Origin: Flavobacterium quisquiliarum
GTDB lineage: Bacteria > Bacteroidota > Bacteroidia > Flavobacteriales > Flavobacteriaceae
NCBI RefSeq assembly: GCF_019308285.1
Contig: NZ_WWEM01000013.1
Coordinates: 1 to 64,000 of the forward strand
Length of the DNA stretch: 64,000 bases
Direction: 5' to 3'
Positions within the stretch are counted from its first letter, which is position 1, and each line of letters opens with the position of its first letter. Under the pieces are notes generated by a model. That model worked only from the letters and a program-made list of their open reading frames with translations, was not told the DNA's origin and made no database searches. Positions 1-7,867 of this stretch are shown here, piece after piece. A program made the translations under genes and the position numbers.

Positions 1-366
1 CTCTAATTTATTCTAAATGATTTAAATTAATTCGTGAATTCGTGGCGGAAAATTTAGATTATGTCAAAACCACGAATTATTTTTCATTCTTTGAATATGA
101 TTTCGAATAAATTCGCTTAATTCAACTTTGCCATTTTTTATTTTCATAAAATTCAATTGAAAAATTGTGAATTTATTCAAAAAAGTGAGCTCTAGATTAT
201 AAAAGGCATTTTCTATGTTGTAAATTTGCAACCATAAAATTCCAGAAACATTTTCAATGCAAAAATTGAAAGTTGTATTCTAAATAATAGCCACAAATTC
301 ACGAATTAACTTTTTAAAAAATTAATTAGAAAAATTCGTGAATTCGTGGCGGAAAAAATTTAGATC
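1..366. other. Gene-free left end made of palindromic repeat copies
   Basis: I see no convincing gene here. The stretch is very AT-rich and holds several copies of a repeat with the core GTGAATTCGTGGC (repeat family A). One copy at about 31-60 runs on to an ATG at 61, and its flank (GTGGCGGAAAA, then TTTAGAT and ATG) closely matches the sequence just before the start codon of the gene at 367. The ATG at 61 opens only a 19-codon frame, so it may be the remnant of a second element or chance. AATTCGTGG at 38-46 and CCACGAATT at 70-78 form a 9-bp inverted repeat. Confidence 0.6.
289..350. repeat. Family A palindromic repeat, copy upstream of GxxExxY gene
   Basis: The left arm at 290-307 (GCCACAAATTCACGAATT) is nearly the reverse complement of the right arm at 333-350 (AATTCGTGAATTCGTGGC), with a short AT-rich loop between. 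The same hairpin occurs at 13694-13752 and 26032-26081, so it is a dispersed intergenic element. It lies 16 bases before the start codon of the GxxExxY gene. Confidence 0.8.
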
Positions 367-741
367 ATGACGAAAATATTGTATCAAGAAGAAAGTTATC
401 AGATAATCGGAATTTTATTTGATGTTCATAGAAATTTAGGTGGAGGCTTTTCTGAAATTGTATATAAAGATGCTTTAGAATACGAATTTAAAAAAGCTAA
501 TATTCCATTTGAAAGAGAAAAAGAATACTTAGTAAATTATAAAGACATTATTCTAGATCATAAGTTTTATGCTGATTTTGTTTTGTTTGATAAAATTATA
601 CTTGAAATAAAATCAAGTGATTTTCTACATCCAAAATATATTTCACAATGTCTTAATTATTTAAAAGTTTCCAAAAACAATCTAGCGATTTTGGCAAACT
701 TCAATTCTACTTCACTTGAACACAAACGTATTATTTTATAA
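367..741 (+). CDS. GxxExxY family protein
   Basis: This 124-residue protein has the name-giving GxxExxY motif (GFSEIVY, about residues 27-33) after a short helical N-terminus, then an acidic and lysine pattern, YADFVLFDKIILEIKSS, that resembles a PD-(D/E)xK nuclease-like core (D...ExK). The family is common in Bacteroidota and its function is unknown. The ATG at 367 gives a normal family length. The gene sits between copies of the family A repeat (289-350 and 743-761) and is followed after 15 bases by the tRNA nucleotidyltransferase gene. The nuclease-like reading is weak; the family call is firm. Confidence 0.8.
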   Translation: MTKILYQEESYQIIGILFDVHRNLGGGFSEIVYKDALEYEFKKANIPFEREKEYLVNYKDIILDHKFYADFVLFDKIILEIKSSDFLHPKYISQCLNYLKVSKNNLAILANFNSTSLEHKRIIL

Positions 742-761
742 AAAATTAGTGAATTCGTGGC
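742..761. repeat. Half copy of family A repeat overlapping the next start codon
   Basis: This is a right arm of the family A palindrome (TTAGTGAATTCGTGGCT). It is the reverse complement of 289-307 with about two mismatches, so the GxxExxY gene is enclosed by inverted arms. The GTG in GTGGCT, at 757, is the only usable start codon for the downstream gene. Confidence 0.75.
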
Positions 762-2190
762 TATACAAACAAACTATAAAACTGCTTTACAAAACAAAAT
801 CTTCGATGTTATTTCGAAAGCTTCTCAGGAACTAAAAGTTGACTCTTATGTCATAGGAGGTTTCGTTCGTGATTTGCTTTTAAATCGAGGTTCTAAAAAA
901 GATATCGACGTTGTGGCAGTTGGAAGCGGTATCGAATTGGCGCTTAAAGTTTCTGATTTACTTCCAAATAAACCGAAAGTTCAGGTTTTTAAAACATACG
1001 GAACAGCCATGCTTCGTTTTGAAGATACCGATATCGAATTTGTTGGTGCAAGAAAAGAATCTTACACTCGTGACAGCCGAAATCCAATTGTAGAAAACGG
1101 AACTTTACAAGATGATCAGAATCGTCGTGATTTTACCATCAACGCTTTGGCTTTATCATTGAATGAAAACAATTTTGGAGATCTTTTAGACCCTTTTAAC
1201 GGCTTAACAGATTTAGAAAATAAAACAATAAAAACGCCATTGGATCCAGATATTACCTATTCTGATGATCCTCTGCGAATGCTTCGTGCGATTCGTTTTG
1301 CAACACAATTGAATTTTGAAATTGAAGAAAATTCATTGAATGCCATCACAAAAAATGCTGATCGCATCAAAATTATTTCTGGCGAAAGAATTGTGGATGA
1401 ATTAAACAAAATTCTTTCTACAACGAAACCTTCAACTGGATTTTTACTTTTATATAAAACTGGACTTTTAGATCTTATTTTACCTGAATTAACAGCTTTA
1501 AATCAAGTAGAAGAAATTGAAGGTCATACGCATAAAAACAACTTTTATCATACGCTTGAAGTTGTAGATAACATTTGTCCAAATACAGATGATGTTTGGT
1601 TACGCTGGTCTGCTTTATTGCACGATATTGGAAAAGCACCAACCAAACGTTTCACTAAAAAACAAGGATGGACTTTTCATGGACATGAATTTTTGGGCGG
1701 GAAAATGGCAAAGAAAATCTTTGAACGTCTACACATGCCTTTGAACCATAAAATGAAATTCGTTCAGAAAATGGTTATCATGAGTTCACGCCCGATTGTT
1801 TTGGCGCAAGATATTGTGACTGACAGTGCAGTTCGTCGTTTAGTTTTTGATGCTGGCGAAGATGTCGAAGATTTAATGACTTTATGCGAAGCTGATATCA
1901 CAACCAAAAATCCTTCGAAATTCAAGAAATATCATAAGAACTTTGAAATCGTCCGCAAGAAAATTGTAGAAGTTGAAGAACGTGATCATGTACGTAATTT
2001 CCAACCACCAATTACTGGGGAAGAAATTATGGAAATGTTTGATTTGAAACCTTCAAGAGAAATTGGTGTTTTAAAAGAAGCTGTAAAAGAAGCTATTTTA
2101 GAAGGAGACATTCCAAATGAATATCAAGCAGCTTATGATTTTGTGATTAAAAGAGCGGCAAAATTAGGCTTAAAAAAAGTTGAGAAATAA
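757..2190 (+). CDS. cca: tRNA nucleotidyltransferase (CCA-adding type) with HD domain
   Basis: The enzyme should add or repair the 3' CCA of tRNAs in the cytoplasm; neither tRNA gene in this window encodes its CCA. The N-terminal nucleotidyltransferase head shows GGFVRD (residues 34-39) and the metal-binding D49-x-D51. The poly(A) polymerase-type RNA-binding region follows (DDPLRMLRAIRFA near residue 170). A C-terminal HD phosphohydrolase domain has HDIGK at 289-293. At 477 residues the length is normal. The start is unusual: the only codon available is a GTG inside the family A repeat, so the repeat may have replaced the native start. The heme A synthase gene follows after 15 bases and may be co-transcribed. 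Confidence 0.93.
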   Translation: MAIQTNYKTALQNKIFDVISKASQELKVDSYVIGGFVRDLLLNRGSKKDIDVVAVGSGIELALKVSDLLPNKPKVQVFKTYGTAMLRFEDTDIEFVGARKESYTRDSRNPIVENGTLQDDQNRRDFTINALALSLNENNFGDLLDPFNGLTDLENKTIKTPLDPDITYSDDPLRMLRAIRFATQLNFEIEENSLNAITKNADRIKIISGERIVDELNKILSTTKPSTGFLLLYKTGLLDLILPELTALNQVEEIEGHTHKNNFYHTLEVVDNICPNTDDVWLRWSALLHDIGKAPTKRFTKKQGWTFHGHEFLGGKMAKKIFERLHMPLNHKMKFVQKMVIMSSRPIVLAQDIVTDSAVRRLVFDAGEDVEDLMTLCEADITTKNPSKFKKYHKNFEIVRKKIVEVEERDHVRNFQPPITGEEIMEMFDLKPSREIGVLKEAVKEAILEGDIPNEYQAAYDFVIKRAAKLGLKKVEK

Positions 2191-2205
2191 GTATTATTTA
2201 ATAAA

Positions 2206-3231
2206 ATGAAAAAAGAGAATAAATCAGTAATCATTTGGTTACTATCGGGTTGTGTTTTATTATTTTTAATGGTTGTTGTGGGCGGAATTACCCGCTTAAC
2301 TAATTCAGGTTTATCAATGACCGACTGGCATTTGGTAACCGATACCTTCCCTCCTTTGACAGATGCCAAATGGCAGGCCGCTTTTGACGAGTATAAAAAG
2401 TTTCCTGAATATCAAAAAATCAATATTCACAACGATTTTCAATTAGCCGATTATAAATTCATTTATTTCTGGGAATGGTTTCACCGATTCATCGGTCGTA
2501 TTATTGGATTGGTTTTCTTTGTTCCTTTTGTTTACTTTTTAGCCAAAAAGAAATTAGATACTCCAACTATCAAAAAGTGTATTGTTCTTTTGGCAATGGG
2601 AGGTTTCCAAGGATTTTTGGGCTGGTTTATGGTTCGCAGCGGATTAATCGATAATCCAGATGTAAGTCACTTTAGACTTTCACTACACTTAACTTTTGCT
2701 TTTATCACTTTCGCTTACACGCTTTGGGTGGCTTTGGACTTGATTTATCCTGAAAGAAACATCAATAAAATATTACCGCTTCGCACCATTGCGCGTTATG
2801 CTTTAGTAGCTTTATTAATCCAAATTATTTACGGTGGATTTGTGGCAGGATTAAATGCTGGATTAATTCACAATCACTGGCCTTTGATGAGTGATGGAGA
2901 ATTTATTCACGAATCGGTTTTTATTGAGCAGTCTTCTTTGGTAAAGAATTTAATTGAAGGAAAAAGCGGGGTTCAGTTTGTACATAGAACTTTTGCTTAT
3001 GTTGTGGTAGCTGCTATTTTATTTCTTTTCTTTAAAAGCAAAAAATATACGCTTACAAGAACACAGTCAAACGGAATCAACACTTTAGTTGTTTTTGTTT
3101 TTATTCAGTTTTTACTTGGAGTATTTACTTTATTATACAGCGTTCCTTTGGCATTGGGATTAATTCACCAGATTATGGCGTTTTTTCTTTTGAGTGCAAT
3201 GACGTTTACCTTGCATAGGTTGAGCAAATAA
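2206..3231 (+). CDS. ctaA: Heme A synthase, COX15/CtaA family
   Basis: This is an integral membrane monooxygenase that converts heme O to heme A for cytochrome oxidase. The 341-residue protein has about eight hydrophobic helices. It shows family motifs: GGITRLTNSGLSMTDW after the first helix, EWFHRFIGR with a heme-ligand histidine, HLTFAF, HNHWPLM, and a second-half histidine in FVHRTFAY. LIHQIMAFFLL lies near the end. The duplicated two-half layout with paired histidines is typical. It lies 15 bases after the tRNA nucleotidyltransferase gene, and a strong terminator follows. Confidence 0.93.
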   Translation: MKKENKSVIIWLLSGCVLLFLMVVVGGITRLTNSGLSMTDWHLVTDTFPPLTDAKWQAAFDEYKKFPEYQKINIHNDFQLADYKFIYFWEWFHRFIGRIIGLVFFVPFVYFLAKKKLDTPTIKKCIVLLAMGGFQGFLGWFMVRSGLIDNPDVSHFRLSLHLTFAFITFAYTLWVALDLIYPERNINKILPLRTIARYALVALLIQIIYGGFVAGLNAGLIHNHWPLMSDGEFIHESVFIEQSSLVKNLIEGKSGVQFVHRTFAYVVVAAILFLFFKSKKYTLTRTQSNGINTLVVFVFIQFLLGVFTLLYSVPLALGLIHQIMAFFLLSAMTFTLHRLSK

Positions 3232-3250
3232 AATGTAATCTATAAAAGAA

Positions 3251-3290
3251 ATGGAGTCTTAAAAAATTAAGACTCCATATTTTTTTATTT
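3251..3290. terminator. Intrinsic terminator after ctaA, probably bidirectional
   Basis: A 12-bp perfect stem (ATGGAGTCTTAA at 3251-3262, TTAAGACTCCAT at 3267-3278) with a four-A loop is followed by a T-rich tract. It lies between convergent genes and could serve both ctaA and the LytTR operon. Confidence 0.85.
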
Positions 3291-3336
3291 AATCAATTTT
3301 ACTCCCAAGGAATTAAAATCTATAATAATCTACTTT

Positions 3337-4101
3337 TTATCCCAGCCAAGCTTTAAAATCCTGCACTTTTTCACGGCTCACGATTACCTCATCCTCTTTA
3401 TAACTTGGTAAAATCACTTTTAAACGTGAATTGGTGTAAACCTGAATTTCTTTAATTGCTTTTAATGGCACAATGAATTTTCTGCTTACGCGAAAGAAAT
3501 CCTTTTTGTCTAGTTCCTGCTCGAGGATTTCTAAAGTCGAATCGATCAAATAATCTCGATTTTCATAGGTATGAATATAAGTTCCTTTGTTTTCACTGAA
3601 AAAACATTCGATTTCTTCTGTAGTAATAACTTTTAAATGCTGTCCAATTTTAACGGTAAATCTCTTTTTATACGTTTTCTCAAAAGGATTGGAAAGCATT
3701 TGACGAATCTGCTCAAAGTCTAATTGCAGATTTGAAGTTTCTGCTGCTTTCGGTATTCGGGTTTTAAATTTTGAAACTGCTGTTTCTAGATCATCTTCAT
3801 CGATTGGTTTTAATAGATAATCAATGCTGTTTAATTTAAACGCTTTTAATGCATATTCATCATAAGCAGTTGTGAAAATAATAGCACTTTTGATATCGAT
3901 TTTTTCAAAAATTTCAAACGATAAACCATCTGACAATTGAATATCCAAAAAAATTAAATCTGGATGCGGGTTATTTTCAAACCACTCGATAGATTCTTCA
4001 ACCGAATGAAGCATCGTTTCTACTTTTACATCTAACTTTTCAAGTTTTCTTTGCAGCAATCTTGCAGCTGGTTTTTCGTCTTCTATAATTAATGTGATCA
4101 T
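3337..4101 (-). CDS. LytTR family response regulator
   Basis: A two-component response regulator of the LytR/AlgR type. The receiver domain covers about residues 1-120, with acidic residues E7-D8-E9, the phosphoacceptor D53 in LIFLDIQLSDG, a conserved threonine in FTTAYDEYALKAF and lysine in YLLKPID. A LytTR DNA-binding domain fills about residues 145-254 (RFTVKIGQHLKVI, ENKGTYIHT, FFRVSRKFIVPL). It is the last gene of a minus-strand operon that begins with a TPR-like protein and a LytS-type kinase, so it should be that kinase's partner. Targets cannot be read from the sequence. Confidence 0.93.
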   Translation of the reverse strand: MITLIIEDEKPAARLLQRKLEKLDVKVETMLHSVEESIEWFENNPHPDLIFLDIQLSDGLSFEIFEKIDIKSAIIFTTAYDEYALKAFKLNSIDYLLKPIDEDDLETAVSKFKTRIPKAAETSNLQLDFEQIRQMLSNPFEKTYKKRFTVKIGQHLKVITTEEIECFFSENKGTYIHTYENRDYLIDSTLEILEQELDKKDFFRVSRKFIVPLKAIKEIQVYTNSRLKVILPSYKEDEVIVSREKVQDFKAWLG

Positions 4102-4136
4102 TTACTTCTAAAATTTGAAAAAATATTCGTTCAAAG

Positions 4137-4517
4137 TTACTCCCATTTATTTTTATTTGAAGCTTCTTTATCCATATATTTTTGGATCTTTCTTTTCTCC
4201 CAGTCAGAACCAAAAAACCATTCTGAGCTAAAAACAGACAATCCATGCGCTACCAAACCTATTCCCCAAAATAAGGCTGTCGAATAGGTATGCCATTCTG
4301 ATAAACCGCTGAAATCGATTCCTCCTACTTCATGATTTCTGCTTAAACTTGATGCAATGATAATGATATTTACTATGACATAAACTTTTAAATGCGAGTA
4401 AAATCCTTTTATCTTTTTTACTTTTTTGTAAGCGACATTGTAACTTTCATCTGAACTGAATTCTCCAGAATGTTGTCTTGTATAATCTTCGTACATATAT
4501 CTTCTTAAACGTCCCAT
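4137..4517 (-). CDS. 2TM domain protein
   Basis: A 126-residue membrane protein with the 2TM pattern: a basic-aromatic lead-in (AYKKVKKIKGFYSHLKVY), two hydrophobic helices around residues 45-60 and 78-98, and a charged tail SDWEKRKIQKYMDKE near the C-terminus. The same pattern recurs in the three genes upstream and in the C-terminus of the histidine kinase. It differs from its neighbours by a longer N-terminal extension. The biochemical role of the 2TM domain is unknown; the operon suggests a part in sensing or kinase modulation. Confidence 0.8.
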   Translation of the reverse strand: MGRLRRYMYEDYTRQHSGEFSSDESYNVAYKKVKKIKGFYSHLKVYVIVNIIIIASSLSRNHEVGGIDFSGLSEWHTYSTALFWGIGLVAHGLSVFSSEWFFGSDWEKRKIQKYMDKEASNKNKWE

Positions 4518-4538
4518 AATATTATGCTTTTAAACTAA

Positions 4539-4844
4539 TTATTTCCACTTGTTTTTATTCTGTTTTTCCTTTTCCATGAATTCTTTGATTTTTCTTTCTT
4601 CCCATTCTTTACCCATTCCTGGAAAAACTTCAAAAACCTTTAATCCGTGAAAAATTACTCCTACACCCCACCATAACAATGGCCAGAAAAACCATAAATA
4701 CTGTGGTGATGTATATAAGTTTATAAAAATCAAAATTGCATTAACTAATACAAAAGCAACTAGATTTCCGTAAAAACCTTTTAAGTTTTCTACTTTTTTT
4801 CTTGCTTGGAGGTATCTATCCTCTTCGTTTAAATTCATTTCCAT
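4539..4844 (-). CDS. 2TM domain protein
   Basis: A short membrane protein of about 101 residues beginning MEMNLNEEDRYLQARKKVENLKGFY, then two transmembrane helices joined by a short loop (TSPQYLWFFWPLLWWGVG) and the tail EWEERKIKEFMEKE. I prefer the ATG at 4844 to the one at 4856, because every gene of this array starts at an ATG two bases after the previous stop (TAATCATG or TAATTATG). That spacing implies translational coupling. Paralogue of its neighbours, function unknown. Confidence 0.82.
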   Translation of the reverse strand: MEMNLNEEDRYLQARKKVENLKGFYGNLVAFVLVNAILIFINLYTSPQYLWFFWPLLWWGVGVIFHGLKVFEVFPGMGKEWEERKIKEFMEKEKQNKNKWK

Positions 4845-4846
4845 GA

Positions 4847-5176
4847 TTACTCCCATTTTTGTGTTGTTTTTCTTTTTTCTAAAATACTTTTTACTTTACG
4901 TGCCTCCCATTCCTCATCAAAAATCCTGAAAGAAGCAAAAACGTCAATTGCTGAACCTATATAAACTGCTGACCAGATAATCATTACGACACCATTTAAA
5001 AACTGAATTGGAAAAACATTCAATGGTAGTTCTGTGTATTCTTTTAAAAGGAAAAGAGTCATTCCAATCATGTAAAGAAATGTATGCTTGTAAAATGATT
5101 TTAGTTTCAAAACTTTTTTGCTGGCCAATTGCTGCAATTCTTGCTGTTCTTGATCTGTATTAAAATTAGCTTCCAT
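4847..5176 (-). CDS. 2TM domain protein, divergent copy
   Basis: About 109 residues starting MEANFNTDQEQQELQQLASKKVLKLKSFYKHTF. The two hydrophobic helices and the closing EEWEARKVKSILEKRK match the array consensus, but the loop between the helices (LPLNVFPIQFLNGVVMI) differs from the SPGxxWF loop of the other copies. The start at 5176 sits two bases after the upstream stop codon; an in-frame TTG at 5188 is less likely. Function unknown. Confidence 0.82.
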   Translation of the reverse strand: MEANFNTDQEQQELQQLASKKVLKLKSFYKHTFLYMIGMTLFLLKEYTELPLNVFPIQFLNGVVMIIWSAVYIGSAIDVFASFRIFDEEWEARKVKSILEKRKTTQKWE

Positions 5177-5178
5177 AA

Positions 5179-5481
5179 TTACTCCCAAGATTTTCTGTTT
5201 TTTTCTTTGTCCATGATTTCTTTAATCTTTCTTTCTTCCCATTTTTTATTAAAGAAAGGAGGCAGACTAAAAACTTTCAATCCGTGTAAAACAATTGCCA
5301 TTCCCCAGCCCATCAAACACCATAAAAACCATAAATATCCAGGCGAAGTCATAAGATTTACTACAATTACAATTGGATTTACCAATACATAAACTGTAAG
5401 ATGCTCGTAAAACTCTCGAATTTCTTTTACTTTCTTTTGAGCATCATAATAACGATCTGCTTCTGTAAAATCTTTTTCCAT
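5179..5481 (-). CDS. 2TM domain protein
   Basis: About 100 residues starting MEKDFTEADRYYDAQKKVKEIREFYEHL. Two transmembrane helices surround the loop TSPGYLWFLWCLMGWG, followed by the tail KKWEERKIKEIMDKE. It starts two bases after the stop of the histidine kinase gene, and its sequence closely resembles that kinase's own C-terminal 2TM domain, so duplication of the domain is the simplest origin. An upstream ATG at 5547 would add 22 residues read from inside the kinase gene and is not favoured. Confidence 0.83.
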   Translation of the reverse strand: MEKDFTEADRYYDAQKKVKEIREFYEHLTVYVLVNPIVIVVNLMTSPGYLWFLWCLMGWGMAIVLHGLKVFSLPPFFNKKWEERKIKEIMDKEKNRKSWE

Positions 5482-5483
5482 GA

Positions 5484-6821
5484 TTATTTCCAAGTTTTTT
5501 GTTTGTTGTCTCTTTCCATAATCTCTCTGATCTTTCTTTCTTCCCAATCGGAGCTGTAACCAAACACTTTAAAAGCGTGCATTGCTACTCCAAATCCCCA
5601 TCCTAAAGCAGAAAACCAAAACCATTGAAATCCTGGTGAAAATCGTAAGTTTATAAAAATTAAAAACGGAATCACACAACAATAAGAAATCACATTGGCA
5701 TAAAATCCTTTTAGTTCTTCTACTCTTTTTTTAGCTCTATAATAAGCTTTAGCTTCATCATTAAAATCTGCATTTGCTTCCATAACTGCAATTTGTTTTG
5801 TTAAAATTGGAATTCTAACCGTAAAATTTTTCTCGTCTTCCTGAACTTTTACTTTCCTATCGGTAATAATTCCGTATCGATTTACAATATTCTGCAGCCC
5901 AACACCTCGTCTGTCCTGCAACACTTCTTTTTTCTGAAGATCATTTTGGATAGCTAAATAATCTTTATCAATAAATATCCTAATGTGAAGTGGTTTCTGC
6001 TCACTTACCACATTGTGTTTAACCGTATTTTCGAGTAAAAGCTGTAACGAAAGCGGTACTACTTTTGCCTCTGGATTTATGCTTTCGGTTGGCAGTTCAT
6101 AAAACAAGCTGTTTTCAAATCGCATTTTCAACAGATTCATATACGTTTTTGCGAATGATAATTCATCTTCAACAGAAACCAATTCTTTATCTTTCTGCTC
6201 CAAAACATATCGATAGATTTTAGATAAAGAAGTGGTAAAACGTTGTGCATTGTCTGGATTTTCTTCAATCAATGAACTTAAAACATTCAAACTGTTAAAA
6301 AGAAAATGCGGGTCGATCTGGTTTTTTAAACTTTCAAATTTCGCATTTGCTGTTCCTGCAATAATTTTCTGCTGTGTGACTTTATTTTCCTGATAGAGTT
6401 TATAAAAATTAAGTCCATGAAAAAACAATAAAACAATAAATGTCATTACCGCAGATTCGATATAATTTTCTGCTTTTTCATTGGCAAGAAAACCAATAAT
6501 TGTCCTATTCTCGATTATTACATTTGTAAACAAACGTAATATTCCGATTATAATCATCGAGATCAAAAATGAACTTACAAAACCTATTAGGATTCTCTTT
6601 AGCGAATACGGATTTTCTTTGAAGACCCTATCCAAAAACTCAAAAAGAACAACATTTACGATATACAAAACCACACTGTAAAGCATGCAGTACAAGAAAT
6701 AGATGGAAAGATTCTTATTAAAAACTGCCGTTCCAACAGAAGCAAACCGAATTAGAAAAGAAAATAAAAATACTATTCCTCCAACTAAACATGCTTTTAA
6801 CAAATTAGGTTTTAATATCAT
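5484..6821 (-). CDS. LytS-type sensor histidine kinase fused to a 2TM domain
   Basis: A 445-residue membrane kinase. Four hydrophobic helices fill about residues 8-145. A His_kinase (LytS/YehU type) region follows, with the phosphoacceptor in DPHFLFNSL (H172), then an ATPase region with LLLENTVKHN (N box) and RRGVGLQNIVNRYG (G box). From residue about 347 the frame runs into a complete 2TM domain (AKAYYRAKKRVEELKGFY, two helices, DWEERKIREIMERD). The reading frame is continuous, so this looks like a true fusion. It should phosphorylate the LytTR regulator four genes downstream. Signal sensed unknown. Confidence 0.9.
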   Translation of the reverse strand: MILKPNLLKACLVGGIVFLFSFLIRFASVGTAVFNKNLSIYFLYCMLYSVVLYIVNVVLFEFLDRVFKENPYSLKRILIGFVSSFLISMIIIGILRLFTNVIIENRTIIGFLANEKAENYIESAVMTFIVLLFFHGLNFYKLYQENKVTQQKIIAGTANAKFESLKNQIDPHFLFNSLNVLSSLIEENPDNAQRFTTSLSKIYRYVLEQKDKELVSVEDELSFAKTYMNLLKMRFENSLFYELPTESINPEAKVVPLSLQLLLENTVKHNVVSEQKPLHIRIFIDKDYLAIQNDLQKKEVLQDRRGVGLQNIVNRYGIITDRKVKVQEDEKNFTVRIPILTKQIAVMEANADFNDEAKAYYRAKKRVEELKGFYANVISYCCVIPFLIFINLRFSPGFQWFWFSALGWGFGVAMHAFKVFGYSSDWEERKIREIMERDNKQKTWK

Positions 6822-6842
6822 GATGGCTTATAACTGTTTAAA

Positions 6843-7463
6843 TTATTTACAAGTTTTCTGAACTTCTAAAGCTCTTTCTAATCCCCATTTTGGAGAAAAA
6901 GGTGTTTCTGGTTTAAATGTACCAAAAAGTTCGATAGCTTTATTAACTTGTGCACACAAAGGTTTTGTATCTACTCCTGTCCATTTTGCACCTCCTAATT
7001 GGTAATCTGCTTCTCCAAAAACTGCTCTAGGATTATTTGGATCAAGTGCTTTTGCTTTGGCATAAGCTTCCATCACTTTTCCAGAATATTTCATTCCGTT
7101 TGTCATTGGATCTGCTACTACATATCCAGTATAGATTAAAGCTTGTAAAACGTATAATTCTGAATTGCTTTGATCTTTTAGCATTTCTGCATCTACAGCG
7201 TCTTGAGCTTTTACTAACAATAACTCTATTTTTGTTTTATCTTTTTCTGTAAAAACTGATAATGTGTTTACTAAACCAACATAATAATTAGGAAGCCAGC
7301 TCGTTTTTTCCGCTGCTGCAATTCTTTCAAACATTGCAGAAGCTTCTGCATTTTTACCTTCTTTCCAAAGCCCGAAAGCTTTATTCATTCCTTGTTCAAA
7401 TTGTGTCTGTGCAGATAATAAACTGCAGATAAATAATGTAATAACTGTGATAATTTTGGTCAT
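6843..7463 (-). CDS. Secreted TPR-like protein of unknown function
   Basis: A 206-residue protein with a clear signal peptide (MTKIITVITLFICSLLSAQ) and an alpha-helical body with TPR-like spacing (KAFGLWKEGKNAEASAMFERIA, AYAKAKALDPNNPRAVFGEADYQLG). It heads the operon, 21 bases before the histidine kinase, so it could be a periplasmic sensor subunit or a target of that system. That link rests on position only. Confidence 0.7.
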   Translation of the reverse strand: MTKIITVITLFICSLLSAQTQFEQGMNKAFGLWKEGKNAEASAMFERIAAAEKTSWLPNYYVGLVNTLSVFTEKDKTKIELLLVKAQDAVDAEMLKDQSNSELYVLQALIYTGYVVADPMTNGMKYSGKVMEAYAKAKALDPNNPRAVFGEADYQLGGAKWTGVDTKPLCAQVNKAIELFGTFKPETPFSPKWGLERALEVQKTCK

Positions 7464-7867
7464 GATTTCTTTTTTTTAAAGTTACTAAGGTTCTGTTTTT
7501 TTAAGATTCTGAGGTTCTGAGTTGCTAAGTCTCTAAGTTTTTTTCTTAGTATCTTAGGGTTTTAGCAACTTATTCTCTCAAATTTCATTGATGATTAAAA
7601 CTCTTTTTTTTAGCCTCTAAGTTTTTAAGAAATCTAAGGTTCTAAGCTTTTTCACTTAGTATCTTAGAATCTTTGCCGCTTAGCGACTTTTAATTTATAC
7701 TTCAAAAGTATATCGGATTTTACTGTTTTAAAATTAAATGATACTGAGTTGTTGATTTTTGATGATGAATTGTTTCTTTATAAGATTCTGAGTTTCTGAG
7801 ATGCTGAGCTTCTAAGTTTTTTTCTTAGTATCTAAGAATCTTAGCAACTTAGCATCTATACCACGAA
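7464..7867. repeat. 404-bp intergenic region with three family B palindromic repeats
   Basis: No gene is visible. The region holds three copies of a repeat built from units such as CTGAG, CTAAG and CTTAGTATCTTAG, at about 7493-7572, 7612-7690 and 7784-7856. The last is a clear hairpin: arms of 33 bp at 7784-7816 and 7824-7856 (about 25 of 33 paired) around a loop of seven T. The same family encloses the four-helix-bundle gene at 15235 and lies at 25984-26117. Confidence 0.8.

Noticed and set aside
911-1093. A 60-codon frame inside the tRNA nucleotidyltransferase gene.
   Set aside because: Shadow of a well-supported gene; no independent evidence.
5484-5783. The possibility that the kinase and its 2TM domain are two separate genes, with a start at the ATG at 5783.
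   Set aside because: The frame is continuous with no stop between the kinase G box and the 2TM part; the other 2TM genes each follow a stop codon. An internal start cannot be fully excluded.
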